Source: Clostridia bacterium (GTDB lineage Bacteria; Bacillota; Clostridia; Oscillospirales; Acutalibacteraceae). From it: DNA of 57,508 nucleotides. The stretch spans positions 1 to 57,508 of the forward strand of contig JAFSIV010000009.1 of NCBI GenBank assembly GCA_017439585.1, written 5' to 3'. Under the pieces are notes generated by a model that was not told the DNA's origin, did no database searches, and saw nothing but the letters and a program-made list of their open reading frames with translations. This document shows positions 40,533-49,884 of this stretch, one piece after another. The first letter of the stretch is position 1. Every line of letters begins with the position of its first letter. Made by a program: the position numbers and the translations under genes.

Positions 40533-42350
40533 TTATTTAAATTGAGAATTGTAAAGTGTGCTATAAAAACCGCCTAGCTTTATTAGTTCATCGTGGCTTC
40601 CCTGCTCTGTAACCGCACCATCTCGAACCACCAAAATAGTATCTGCATTTTGAATGGTTGAAAGTCTATGAGCTATAACAAAACAGGTTCTGTTTTTCAT
40701 AAGAGAATTCATAGCATCTTGAATTTGAAGCTCGGTTCTTGAATCAACATTTGAAGTAGCTTCGTCAAGTATCAGCATGGGCGCGTCTGATAGCATCGCT
40801 CTTGCTATCGTTATAAGCTGACGCTGACCTTTCGAAATATTAACACCGTCATCTGTTATAACGGTATCATAACCCTCAGGTAAGCTTTCAATAAAATTAT
40901 GAATTTTTGCTGATTTAGCCGCCTCGTACACCTGCTCGGAAGTTGCATCCTCACGGCCATAAACAATATTTTCATAAATTGTGCCATGGAATAACCAAGT
41001 GTCTTGCAAAACCATTGTATAGGCTTTTCTGAGGTCTCGACGCCTTATTTTTAAAGCGGGCAAAGAATCCATTCGAATTTCACCGCTTTGAGGGTCATAA
41101 AAACGCATAAGCAGATTTATAACTGTGGTTTTTCCTGCCCCTGTTGGACCTACAATGGCGATAGTCTGACCCGATTTAACATTAATGGTTACATTCTTTA
41201 TAATTGTCTTTTCAGGAACATAACCAAAGGTTATATTTTCAAAATCAACATTACCTTTTACATCATTAAATTCAACCGGATTTTCGTCATCCTCAGGCTC
41301 TGGCTCTTCATCTAAAACCCTGAAAACTCTCTCTGCCGCCGAAATTGCCGACTGAAATTCGTGAAGTATATTTGAAAATTCGTTTATTGGACCTGCAAAT
41401 TTCCTTGAATACTGAACAAACTGCGCAACGCCGCCAAGTGAAATAAAAAATATCGAACCTGCCAAAACCTTGCCGCTTTGAGAATACATATATAGTATTC
41501 CTCCAAAAACCGCAACAAGCGATATAGAAATATTATTAATCAAATTTATAGTAGGATATAATAAAGCCGCATTATAATCGGCGTTATAACAAGCGGTCAT
41601 GGCGTCCTCATTTCGTTTGTTAAAACGAGAGCAGATAACCTCTTGTCTGCCATAAGCACTTATACTTCTGGCTCCTGATAGCATTTCCTCGGCATATCCG
41701 TTTAATTCACCGTACCGTTTGGAACGAAGCCTAAACAAAGGTCTAACCTTTTTAGAGCGAAATTTAGTAAATAAAATCGAAACCGGAACCGTAAACACAA
41801 AAATTAGTATCATAGGCTTTGATATTTGCCACATAAATATAAGAGAACCTATAACAGTATAAATACTGGTCATAACTTGAACAAGGTCGTGCGAAAGGGT
41901 GCTGTTAATTGTATCAACATCATAAGATAAATGGCTGATTATATCGCCCGTTGCATTCTTATCAAAATAGCCAACAGGTAAAGTGTTTAGCTTTTCAAAA
42001 AGCTCTTTTCTCATTCTGTAAATTATGCGTTGACTTAAATGAATCATAACCACCGCCAACAGATAGGAAAGCAACGCCGAAAAAGCATAACAAATTATCA
42101 TTATGATAACATTTTTCCAAACCTCAGGGAAATTTACCCCGCCTGCCTGCTCTATCGCGTCAATAGCTGCACCCGAATATCTAGGACCTAATAAAGATAA
42201 CTGATTAGATAAAAGTGTGAAAATAAGAGCGGGAATAAACAATGTCCACTGTCTGATAACATAACCGCCAAGGCGAATAGCAATACCTCTTCTCTCGGCA
42301 GACCTTTTCTTTTCGTTTTTAGATTTCATTTTATCAGTCAACGAGGACAC
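40533..42350 (-). CDS. ABC exporter half-transporter 2
   Basis: 605 residues. Six membrane helices (residues 30-330) are followed by an ATPase: Walker A GPTGAGKTT, signature NISKGQRQL (variant of LSGGQ), Walker B MLILDEATSNVDSRT and switch His in VIAHRLSTI. An N-terminal KSKNEKKRSAERR stretch is cytoplasmic. It overlaps the first exporter gene by 17 bases; the two likely form a heterodimer of the LmrCD or BmrCD type, exporting drugs or peptides. The pair is controlled by the MarR repressor encoded upstream. Confidence 0.96.
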   Translation of the reverse strand: MSSLTDKMKSKNEKKRSAERRGIAIRLGGYVIRQWTLFIPALIFTLLSNQLSLLGPRYSGAAIDAIEQAGGVNFPEVWKNVIIMIICYAFSALLSYLLAVVMIHLSQRIIYRMRKELFEKLNTLPVGYFDKNATGDIISHLSYDVDTINSTLSHDLVQVMTSIYTVIGSLIFMWQISKPMILIFVFTVPVSILFTKFRSKKVRPLFRLRSKRYGELNGYAEEMLSGARSISAYGRQEVICSRFNKRNEDAMTACYNADYNAALLYPTINLINNISISLVAVFGGILYMYSQSGKVLAGSIFFISLGGVAQFVQYSRKFAGPINEFSNILHEFQSAISAAERVFRVLDEEPEPEDDENPVEFNDVKGNVDFENITFGYVPEKTIIKNVTINVKSGQTIAIVGPTGAGKTTVINLLMRFYDPQSGEIRMDSLPALKIRRRDLRKAYTMVLQDTWLFHGTIYENIVYGREDATSEQVYEAAKSAKIHNFIESLPEGYDTVITDDGVNISKGQRQLITIARAMLSDAPMLILDEATSNVDSRTELQIQDAMNSLMKNRTCFVIAHRLSTIQNADTILVVRDGAVTEQGSHDELIKLGGFYSTLYNSQFK

Positions 42351-44052
42351 CTCCCATCTGCGAGTCGCTGATTTCTTTATACTCAGGACAGTTTACAAGC
42401 AAGTCCTCATGCTTTCCATAACCTATAACCTCTCCATTTTCGAGAACTAAAATTTTATCGCAAGACTTAACCGAGCTTACTCTCTGCGCGATAGTAATAA
42501 CGGTTGAATTTGATAATTCTTCACTTAAAGCCTGTCGTAAAGCGGCATCAGTTTTATAATCAAGGGCAGACGAGGAGTCGTCCAAAACTAAAATTTCGGG
42601 TCTTGCCACAAGAGCTCTCGCTATTAAAATCCTCTGTCGCTGACCGCCTGAAACATTTGTACCCTTTGAAGAAAGCATATAATCATATCCGCCCTCAAAA
42701 GAGGTTATAAAATCATGCGCTTGGGCAATTTTAGCGGCGCGGACAACTTCCTCATAAGGTATATCTCTTCCAAAACAAATATTTTCAAGAATAGTATCAG
42801 CATAAATGAAATCATTTTGCAAAGAAACACCAAACATCGAGGTTAATTCTTCTCTTGAATAGCTTTTCAGATTTTGACCGTTAATTCTAATTTCTCCCGA
42901 ATAGGCATCATAAAACCTGAGCAGTAACTTTAAAAATGTTGTTTTTCCGCTGCCGGTAGCACCGATAACACCCAAGCTCTCCCCTTTTTTAATAGTCAAG
43001 CTCAGATTTTTTAAATTATCTTTTTTGCCAAGATAAGAAAAACTAACATTATCAAAAACAATATGCGAATAATCCGTTACGGTTTCGCTTTTTTCGGTTA
43101 TATAAAAGTCATCAGGATTATTAATAACCTCAAATATTCGGTTTGCAGAGGCGGCGCATTTTGTATACATAACAAACATCCTCGATAGCGACATCATCGC
43201 CATTGAAATCAAAGTAAAATACTGCATAAAAGCAATAACCGTTGCCGCAGAGGATTTGCCGTTTGCCACCTGAAATGCCGCAACCGCAACAACACCCGCA
43301 ATACCTAAATTCATTAAAAGAGTCATTATAGGGTTAACCGTGCTCATTATAACACCTGCATGGCGTTCTTTTTTAGAAAGCTCGCGGTTAACTTTATCAT
43401 ATCTGCGGTTTTCATAATCGTTTTTAGATAACGCTTTTATAACCCTTATACCCTGAGCGTCCTCTCTGACAACACGCACCATATTATCAACCGATTTTTG
43501 AACACCGATATAAAGCGGAACACCTTTTTTTGAAACACTGTAAACCGTTATGAAAATTATTGGTAAGGTTGCTATCATAACAAGTGCTAAAACCTTGTCC
43601 ATAAATAGAGTTATTGCAATACCGCCTATAAGAAGTATCGGCGCTCTAACACCCATACGCTGAATCATATTAACAAAATTATGAACATTATATGTATCAG
43701 TGGTAATACGCGATTCGAGAGACGGAATCGTAAATCTATCGGTTTCCCTTGCCGATAAATAGAGGGTTTTTGAAAATAGGTCTTTTCTGAGCGCTCTCGA
43801 AAAATCAGTTGAAACTCTTGCAGCCATTCTGTTTGCTACAATATTTCCAACACAAGCTATTATACTGAAAGCTACCATTAAAATACCATAAGAAATAACC
43901 TTATTGATTTTAAGAGTTACTATAACATTTTCAAGAATATGGGTTAAAATAAAAGGTAAAATAAGCTCGGCTAATGTTCCGACAGTTTTTATTAAAAATC
44001 CAACCGCCATACGAAAGCGATACTTTTTAAGATAAGCCAAAATATGTTTCAT
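42334..44052 (-). CDS. ABC exporter half-transporter 1
   Basis: 572 residues with six membrane helices, then an ATPase: Walker A GATGSGKTT, signature NVSGGQRQR, Walker B ILVLDDSSSALDYKT. The residue after Walker B is Asp rather than the usual catalytic Glu (LDDSS), the hallmark of the degenerate site in heterodimeric exporters, and the switch reads TIAQR (Gln replacing His). Its partner at 40533-42350 carries the canonical Glu. So the pair should form one active and one degenerate site. It lies one base after the MarR gene. Confidence 0.96.
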   Translation of the reverse strand: MKHILAYLKKYRFRMAVGFLIKTVGTLAELILPFILTHILENVIVTLKINKVISYGILMVAFSIIACVGNIVANRMAARVSTDFSRALRKDLFSKTLYLSARETDRFTIPSLESRITTDTYNVHNFVNMIQRMGVRAPILLIGGIAITLFMDKVLALVMIATLPIIFITVYSVSKKGVPLYIGVQKSVDNMVRVVREDAQGIRVIKALSKNDYENRRYDKVNRELSKKERHAGVIMSTVNPIMTLLMNLGIAGVVAVAAFQVANGKSSAATVIAFMQYFTLISMAMMSLSRMFVMYTKCAASANRIFEVINNPDDFYITEKSETVTDYSHIVFDNVSFSYLGKKDNLKNLSLTIKKGESLGVIGATGSGKTTFLKLLLRFYDAYSGEIRINGQNLKSYSREELTSMFGVSLQNDFIYADTILENICFGRDIPYEEVVRAAKIAQAHDFITSFEGGYDYMLSSKGTNVSGGQRQRILIARALVARPEILVLDDSSSALDYKTDAALRQALSEELSNSTVITIAQRVSSVKSCDKILVLENGEVIGYGKHEDLLVNCPEYKEISDSQMGGVLVD

Positions 44053-44490
44053 TTATTTCTTCTCCTGATTAGTGGTAATTTCTTTTGCTTTTTCCTCAAT
44101 GCGCGATAAAACCGAGAAAAATATCTCTAATTCATCCTTAGGAATATCTTTTGAAATCAAATTATTCCATTCTTTCGCTAGTAATCTTACCTGCGGCAAA
44201 ATTTCCAACATTTTTTCGGTTGGATAAACCAACATACTGCGCTTATCGCCCGAATTTTCTTCTCTTCTTACATAACCTTTTTCTTCAAGCTGAGTTAATG
44301 TTCTTGCAACCGTGCTTTTATTAAGGCAAATTTCTTTTGCAAGTTCATCTTGCGAACAACCTGCCATCCTGCTTATAGCTAAAATAAAAGTATGGTGATG
44401 TGGACATATCCCATCAACATTTAACCTTGCCGCCCGATAAACCGATTGCGAGCGACTAATATTATTAAGTGATTTCATAAATTTTGGCAT
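44053..44490 (-). CDS. MarR-family repressor of the ABC exporter
   Basis: 145 residues from the ATG at 44490, after GAGGTG; the frame runs to 44571 only by passing through the promoter. The winged helix covers residues 40-110 (CSQDELAKEICLNKSTVARTLTQLEEKGYVRREENSGDKRSMLVY). A CPHHHTFILAI stretch precedes it. MarR proteins dimerise and lose DNA binding with ligands, often drugs. An 8-bp inverted repeat overlaps the gene's own -10 box and transcription start, so autorepression with the exporter genes is strongly suggested. Confidence 0.93.
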   Translation of the reverse strand: MPKFMKSLNNISRSQSVYRAARLNVDGICPHHHTFILAISRMAGCSQDELAKEICLNKSTVARTLTQLEEKGYVRREENSGDKRSMLVYPTEKMLEILPQVRLLAKEWNNLISKDIPKDELEIFFSVLSRIEEKAKEITTNQEKK

Positions 44491-44512
44491 TTTTTTGCAC
44501 CTCAAAACAAAA

Positions 44513-44559
44513 ATAGTTGCATACGCAACTATTATATAGAAAACAATTAAAAATGTCAA
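44513..44559 (-). promoter_or_regulatory. MarR-exporter promoter and operator
   Basis: On the minus strand TTGACA (44559-44554), 17 bases, TATAAT (44536-44531). An inverted repeat ATAGTTGC-ATAC-GCAACTAT (44513-44532) overlaps the -10 box and +1. The sequence is a textbook repressor site. Confidence 0.9.
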
Positions 44560-44589
44560 TAAAAAAGCCAAATATAAAGCATTATTTGA

Positions 44590-44633
44590 TATAAAAAAAT
44601 ACGACCTTTAAAGCCCGAAAGCCTTAAAGGTCT
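44590..44633 (-). terminator. Terminator after the cohesin gene
   Basis: GACCTTTAA/TTAAAGGTC (44632-44624 with 44611-44603); on the minus strand it is followed by GTATTTTTTTATAT. It ends the LRR-cohesin operon. Confidence 0.88.
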
Positions 44634-44649
44634 ATTTTAGTATAAAAAA

Positions 44650-46062
44650 TTATACTTTTTTCTTCTTTATAATAATTAGCGTAGTAACTATACCGCCAAT
44701 AATAATTAAAGAAGCAACTGCAATGATTATCCAAAAATCATAATTACCTTCGTTATTTTTATCTTCATCTTCGCCAATAGTTTCTTCTGTTTTTTCTTCA
44801 ATATTTGGTATCTCAGGTTCTGGATTTTTAAAAGGAATTTCTTCTCCCCTTTTTTCTCCGCAAATGCTACAAGTATAGGTTTTTATACCTGTCTCAGTTT
44901 CAGTGGCTTCCTTGGTTATAACCGCCTCACCAAATGCGTGTCCCTTTGCAGAAATATTCTGTTCTGCTTTTTCACCGCAAACGGTACATTTGCCTTCTTT
45001 TTTACCCATTTCAGTACAAGTTGGTTCAAGAACAACAACACTTTCGCTCATCTTATGTCCGCTTGCCTTGATAACATTTGTAGTTTCTTTCTTGCAACGG
45101 GTGCATTTACCGCTTTCAATACCCGTTTCGGTGCAAGTGGGCTCTTTTGTTATTTCAGGATTAGAAAATTCATGCCCAAGTGAATCAATATCCTGTGTTT
45201 CTTTATAAGAACACTTTGAACAGCTTCTTGTTTGTTGGCCCTTGCCTTCGCAGGTTGCCTCTTTTGTAGTTTTCCAACCACCTAAGGTATGACCTGTTGC
45301 CTTAATATCCCTATTCTCTACCTTTTGGCAGGTTGAACAAGTGCGTGTTTCTGTTCCCTTTGCAGTACAAGAAGGAGTTTTCGTTTGACTCCAACCGCCG
45401 TATGTATGATTGTTTGTTTTTGCAATAGTTTCGGTTTTTGTAGCACTGCAACCTGTTGCAGTACAAGTGTAGGTCTTGGTTCCTGTTTCCTTGCAGTTAG
45501 CTATTTTCGTTACAGTGCCACTGTTCCAAGTATGTGCCTTGGTTTCCACGTTACCACAAGCTGAGCAGGTGCGGGTGTGGTTGGTGTCGTTTTGCTTTGA
45601 ATAGTTGCCATAATTATGTGTTGCACAGTTGATTTTAACTGATTTTGAAGGTGTAATATTCATAATCTCAGTTGAGCCGTTTTTGGCTATGACATTAACG
45701 CTAACGCTTTGCGAACTTGCAGAAGCGGTTTTAGCCTTCAAAACCACCTTGAACAAGTTTCCGTTAACATTAGGTGAAGAAAGGCCTCCTAATGCACCTT
45801 TCTTTGTGGATGAATCAAATTTTGTTATTGAACCGCTTTTAAGCCAAGTGCCTGATACAAGTTCAAAATTATCTCTATGAGAAACCGCAACCGCAATAGA
45901 AGTTGCATCACCGCAACCGCTTACACTTACTGTAAATTCAATATTATTACCAACTGTTACGGAAGTATTTCCACTAAGTGCTCCGCTTCCTGCCGCGTTT
46001 ACGGTTATACAAAGCGACATCATTAAAACTATACAAACTAAAAAACTAATTATTCTTTTCAT
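44650..46062 (-). CDS. Membrane-anchored cohesin-domain protein with Cys-pair repeats
   Basis: 470 residues. After the signal peptide (SFLVCIVLMMSLCITVNA), residues 28-142 form a cohesin-like beta sandwich (NTSVTVGNNIEFTVSVSGCG; NLFKVVLKAKTASASSQSVSV). Then come about seven repeats of roughly 35 residues with the pattern GH-x-W/F...T-x-x-A/P-T-C-x-x-x-G...C-x-x-C (for example TPSCTAKGTETRTCSTCQ), each with three Cys. An acidic linker, one membrane helix (FWIIIAVASLIIIGGIVTTL) and a Lys tail end the protein. It is made from the same transcript as the dockerin protein encoded 17 bases upstream, which it could capture on the cell surface. Confidence 0.87.
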   Translation of the reverse strand: MKRIISFLVCIVLMMSLCITVNAAGSGALSGNTSVTVGNNIEFTVSVSGCGDATSIAVAVSHRDNFELVSGTWLKSGSITKFDSSTKKGALGGLSSPNVNGNLFKVVLKAKTASASSQSVSVNVIAKNGSTEIMNITPSKSVKINCATHNYGNYSKQNDTNHTRTCSACGNVETKAHTWNSGTVTKIANCKETGTKTYTCTATGCSATKTETIAKTNNHTYGGWSQTKTPSCTAKGTETRTCSTCQKVENRDIKATGHTLGGWKTTKEATCEGKGQQTRSCSKCSYKETQDIDSLGHEFSNPEITKEPTCTETGIESGKCTRCKKETTNVIKASGHKMSESVVVLEPTCTEMGKKEGKCTVCGEKAEQNISAKGHAFGEAVITKEATETETGIKTYTCSICGEKRGEEIPFKNPEPEIPNIEEKTEETIGEDEDKNNEGNYDFWIIIAVASLIIIGGIVTTLIIIKKKKV

Positions 46063-46079
46063 TTTTCTTTACTCTCCTT

Positions 46080-49000
46080 TTAGTATAACGGATAATCTTC
46101 CGGGAAGAATGTAAACATCAGCAAATGCTCAGCATCTGCATCATTAACAAAACCGTCTCCGTTAAAATCGCACTCTTGATTAACGGGATAATCCTCAGGG
46201 AAAAAAGTATACATCAGCATATACTCTGCGTCTGCATCTGTGATTCCCTCAACACCGTCGATATCACCGAGGGTGTAGGTAGGTTCTTCATCAGTTTTTA
46301 CGGTCCGTGCCGCACTTGCTTCACTTGCATAATATATGGCGGTTTCTGCCTTTCGCTGATAGAACATATAATTTGTTTCAGGTGTTAACTCTGAAAAGAC
46401 ATTGCTTGATTGCCAATTTATACCGTCGCGGGAGTATTCATAACCGCTAAGCGCAGTCAAAGTAACACTATTATGTGTTTTGCTTAAAATAGTTGGCGAG
46501 GACGGCTTAGATTGTATACCCTTATCGGTTTTAACCACAAATGGCTCACTGCTTTTGCTGACATAAGTAGTCTCGGTTTCCTTATATCTTTGATAGAAGG
46601 TATATTCCGCACCGCATAAAAGACCGCTGAATATATTGCTTGACTGCCAATTCACACCGTCTTTTGAATATTCGCAACCATAAACCGCATTAAGCGTTAT
46701 GCTAGTTGCCGTAGAGCTTTGCACCGTCGGGGCAATTGGGATAAGTGTTTGTTTTCTTTTATCTGTTTTTATGTTAACTCCCAAACTGCTTGGTGAAAAA
46801 GGGGTTGTTTCGGTAGAAGTCTGCCGAATATAAAAAGTATAATCTGTTGCGGGTAGAAGGTCTAAAAAAACATTACTTTCCTGCCATGTGACTCCATCTT
46901 TACTGTATTCACACATTTCTTGTTTTCTAAGAGTAACCGTTGTATCGGTAAAACTAACAATTATAGGCGCTGTCGGTTTTATAGCGTCCCCGCGTGTTCC
47001 ATTACATACACTGCAATCCACTTCAATTTTCCCTGTGTATTTACAGGAATAACAATCTATGTAATTTATACCAATATTCGTACTGAGACAACTATTACAT
47101 CTATATCCATCAAGCACCGTACCCATAATATAGTTAGTTATATTCTTACTACCGCACGACAAGCAATATCGCTCTGCATACCTGCCCTTTCCTTCACATT
47201 GACTACAAATTTTATTTACCTTGCCTGTACCTTTGCAATTATCACAATCATCAAACTCATACCATAAAGCATAAAACGTAATGTCTTCGTCTTTGGTATA
47301 TTCTTCGCCTGGCGCATATTGTTTTCCACACTTTTCTGTAGTACCCCAGCCGACAAATACATAACCATTACGAGTGGGCTTTTGTGAAGAAATATTTATT
47401 GGAACGCCTTCGCCCTTGAGTTGTGTCGCAGGAGTATTAGATCCACCATTTGCATTAAAATTCATATTAAAAGCTTTTTTGGTAAATATTGAAACTCCAT
47501 CACTGCTTTCACTCACTAAAGCATTATTTGAAGCCTTAACGCGTTGATAAAAACTATATTCGGAATTCGGAGTAAGGTTATTAAAAGTATTTGAAATCTG
47601 CCAATTTATTCCATCTATACTATATTCTAAGCCCTCGTAATTTTTTAATATAATACTATTGTGATTAACTTCTATTGCCTGTGGAACATCGGGTTTTTTG
47701 CTATATTTGCAATGGATACATGTTAAGCCGCAGTTCAAAGAATAATCATGTTCACCTACTTCTCTTAATTCCTTACAAACATTACATTCGCTATCGCAGA
47801 CATCATCATAGGTATGATTACCTGTTGCATCAATCATCGTGTTTTCGTTTCGCTTTAAATGACAACCCGAACATTCTTCGTGCTTGATACCCGTATCACC
47901 GCAAGTTGCATTTTTTTCGGTTATCCATTTAAAATTATGTGGTATTTCTCTTATTATGCCGCATACGTTGCACTCACCGTCGCATACGTTATCGTAAGTA
48001 TGATTACCTGTTGTATTAATCACCGTGTTTTCGTTTTGCTTTATGTGGCAAACTGAACATTCCTCGTGCTTGATACCTGTATCAGCGCAAGTGGCGTTTT
48101 TGTCGATTAACCATTTAAAGTCATGAGAATAATCTCGCGTGTAATTGCATACGTTACATACGGTGTCGCAGATATCGTCATAACTATGTTGCCTCGTATC
48201 TGTGCAAATTTCGTAATACCATTTGGTGCTTGTCAGAGAATTATTCGATGCACCCATTGATATTTTTTGTTTTTGCGTACTCGTTCCTTCGTAATAAACA
48301 TTTTTTATGTTATTACAATTAGAGAAAGTTGCTCTTCCTATTTCTGTTACACTTATCGGTATAGTAACACTTTCAAGTGAAGTGCAACCATAAAATGCAT
48401 AGCTATCTATTCTTGAAACGCTATCAGGTATGGTAATACTTGTAAGTGAAGGACAATTATAAAATGCATATTCAGATATAAATGTAACACTGTTTGGTAT
48501 GGTTATATAGTTGAGATTTAAGCAATCACTAAATGCGTATTCAGCTATAGTTTTTGTGCCACTCTTGATTGTGCGACTTCCTGAAATGGAGTTTTTAGCG
48601 TCTAAACAATGAGATCCTATATAAAGTATATCATTCTTCCAATTAGCAGAATTGTTATAATATGCGGTTCCATAAAACGCACTGCTACAGATAGATATAA
48701 CACTATCAGGTAAGTGGATATTAGTAAGATTTGTGCAATAAGCAAAAGCTTCGCTCTCTATACTTGTAATACTGCTTGGCATTGTTACACTTGTAAGTTT
48801 ATTGCACCCATAAAAAGCATAATTACCTATGCTTGTAACACCCTCAGGTATTGTAAGACTTGTAAGCTCTGTACAATTATCAAAGGCGTTTTGTTTTATT
48901 CTTGTAACCGGATATCCATCTAATTTTGAAGGAATTGTAACATGACCACTCAGGGGAATTTCGCTAGCAATAACAGTTGCTTCACCGCCTGATACAGTAT

Positions 49001-49109
49001 AGTGATAATAAAAATCTTTCTCCGCACTTGCGGTCATGTTAAATAACCCAAACGGCAACACCGTCAGAATTAACACAAATGTCAAAATGATTGATAAAAA
49101 TTTTTTCAT
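46080..49109 (-). CDS. Giant secreted BspA-type LRR protein with C-terminal dockerin
   Basis: 1009 residues from the ATG at 49109 (GGAGGAAATTTGGG upstream). Signal peptide at 1-30. Residues 45-280 hold BspA-like leucine-rich repeats (LTSLTIPEGVTSIGNYAFYGC). Four Cys-pair segments follow (about 305-460; CSVCHIKQNENTV). There are four Fn3-like repeats ending in 'FTYQR' style motifs (CEYSKDGVTWQESNVFLDLL), an InlB-type repeat (NMNFNANGGSNTPATQLKG) and DnaJ-like CxxCxGxG pairs (CDNCKGTGKVNKICSQCEGKG). The last 65 residues are a type I dockerin with two Asp-rich calcium loops (DIDGVEGITDADAEYML; DFNGDGFVNDADAEHLL). It is likely bound by the cohesin protein encoded next. Confidence 0.9.
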   Translation of the reverse strand: MKKFLSIILTFVLILTVLPFGLFNMTASAEKDFYYHYTVSGGEATVIASEIPLSGHVTIPSKLDGYPVTRIKQNAFDNCTELTSLTIPEGVTSIGNYAFYGCNKLTSVTMPSSITSIESEAFAYCTNLTNIHLPDSVISICSSAFYGTAYYNNSANWKNDILYIGSHCLDAKNSISGSRTIKSGTKTIAEYAFSDCLNLNYITIPNSVTFISEYAFYNCPSLTSITIPDSVSRIDSYAFYGCTSLESVTIPISVTEIGRATFSNCNNIKNVYYEGTSTQKQKISMGASNNSLTSTKWYYEICTDTRQHSYDDICDTVCNVCNYTRDYSHDFKWLIDKNATCADTGIKHEECSVCHIKQNENTVINTTGNHTYDNVCDGECNVCGIIREIPHNFKWITEKNATCGDTGIKHEECSGCHLKRNENTMIDATGNHTYDDVCDSECNVCKELREVGEHDYSLNCGLTCIHCKYSKKPDVPQAIEVNHNSIILKNYEGLEYSIDGINWQISNTFNNLTPNSEYSFYQRVKASNNALVSESSDGVSIFTKKAFNMNFNANGGSNTPATQLKGEGVPINISSQKPTRNGYVFVGWGTTEKCGKQYAPGEEYTKDEDITFYALWYEFDDCDNCKGTGKVNKICSQCEGKGRYAERYCLSCGSKNITNYIMGTVLDGYRCNSCLSTNIGINYIDCYSCKYTGKIEVDCSVCNGTRGDAIKPTAPIIVSFTDTTVTLRKQEMCEYSKDGVTWQESNVFLDLLPATDYTFYIRQTSTETTPFSPSSLGVNIKTDKRKQTLIPIAPTVQSSTATSITLNAVYGCEYSKDGVNWQSSNIFSGLLCGAEYTFYQRYKETETTYVSKSSEPFVVKTDKGIQSKPSSPTILSKTHNSVTLTALSGYEYSRDGINWQSSNVFSELTPETNYMFYQRKAETAIYYASEASAARTVKTDEEPTYTLGDIDGVEGITDADAEYMLMYTFFPEDYPVNQECDFNGDGFVNDADAEHLLMFTFFPEDYPLY

Positions 49110-49126
49110 CCCAAATTTCCTCCATC

Positions 49127-49513
49127 TTAAAACCATTCATTAATCAAATACATCATATCTTCTGCTTGGCGTTGGTTAAAGTATTGATATTTAGTTTCTA
49201 AATCACTACACTTTTCCTCATTGGTTGTACCAACACTAAACGCAGATTTTCTCAACCAAAAAATATTGCTTTCACAGTAGTTTTCCTCAATAAACTTTAC
49301 TGTGCCACCATACAAATGTGTCGCGCAAACACATATATCACAATTCGCAAAATTTTTAAAATCTTCTTCTAACAAATATCTCGTATCGCCCCGTGTTGTA
49401 ATACCAATTGTTTTATTTTTATAATGCAGAACTATCCACTTATCTTTTGCATTTTGCCTCGAATTTTTGGCATTTATAATTTCTACACGGTTTGAAATTA
49501 ATAAATCAATTAG
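49127..49513 (-). pseudogene. Gene remnant or non-ATG gene of unknown function
   Basis: The minus-strand frame is open from 49513 to TAA at 49127, giving 128 residues (NRVEIINAKNSRQNAKDKWI; KNKTIGITTRGDTRYLLEED; LRKSAFSVGTTNEEKCSDLE; QAEDMMYLINEWF). The sequence looks like real protein, but no ATG, GTG or TTG lies near its start; the first TTG is 42 codons in, at 49375. A consensus promoter (TTGACT, 17, TATAAT) sits just before the frame. It is therefore either a gene whose start was lost or one that uses a rare start. It precedes the LRR gene by 17 bases. Confidence 0.5.
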
Positions 49514-49610
49514 TTATATATCACTAATTATACATTATTCGATAGGATAAGTCAATGGCTATTAGTGATAAATAACTAACAAATTGATACATAGTGATAT
49601 ATCATCTATA
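49509..49610. promoter_or_regulatory. Divergent promoter region with three TAGTGATA sites
   Basis: A minus-strand promoter is TTGACT (49555-49550), 17 bases, TATAAT (49532-49527). Three related sites, TTAGTGATATATAAC (minus strand, about 49512-49527), TTAGTGATAAATAAC (49561-49575) and ATAGTGATATATCAT (49592-49606), cluster here. They are likely operator half-sites for the Xre protein encoded at 49642. Confidence 0.6.
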
Positions 49611-49641
49611 TATAGAAATACTAACTATGTAGGTGATAAGT

Positions 49642-49884
49642 ATGGGTATTTGCGAATTTACAGTAAACAGAATTTATGAGCTTTGCCGCGAGCGTAAAAT
49701 TACACCGAACGCTCTAAGCTATATGTGCGGAATTTCGCAGTCAACTATTAAAAGCATTTTAAACGGCGAGAGCAAAAATCCGGGTATTGTAACCATTAAA
49801 AAAATTTGCGACGGTCTTGAAATAACAATGATAGATTTTTTTGATACACCCGAATATAAAAAGCTTGAACAAGAGCTTAAATAA
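49642..49884 (+). CDS. Xre-family transcriptional regulator
   Basis: 80 residues from the ATG at 49642, preceded by TAGGTGATAAGT. The helix-turn-helix is ELCRERKITPNALSYMCGISQSTIKSILNGESKNPGIVTIKKI, with CDGLEITMIDFFDT following, the standard HTH_3 form. Three copies of a TAGTGATA-type site lie upstream, between this gene and the minus-strand gene remnant, and are its likely operators. It overlaps the end of the DUF6809-like gene by eight bases (convergent). Confidence 0.92.
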   Translation: MGICEFTVNRIYELCRERKITPNALSYMCGISQSTIKSILNGESKNPGIVTIKKICDGLEITMIDFFDTPEYKKLEQELK

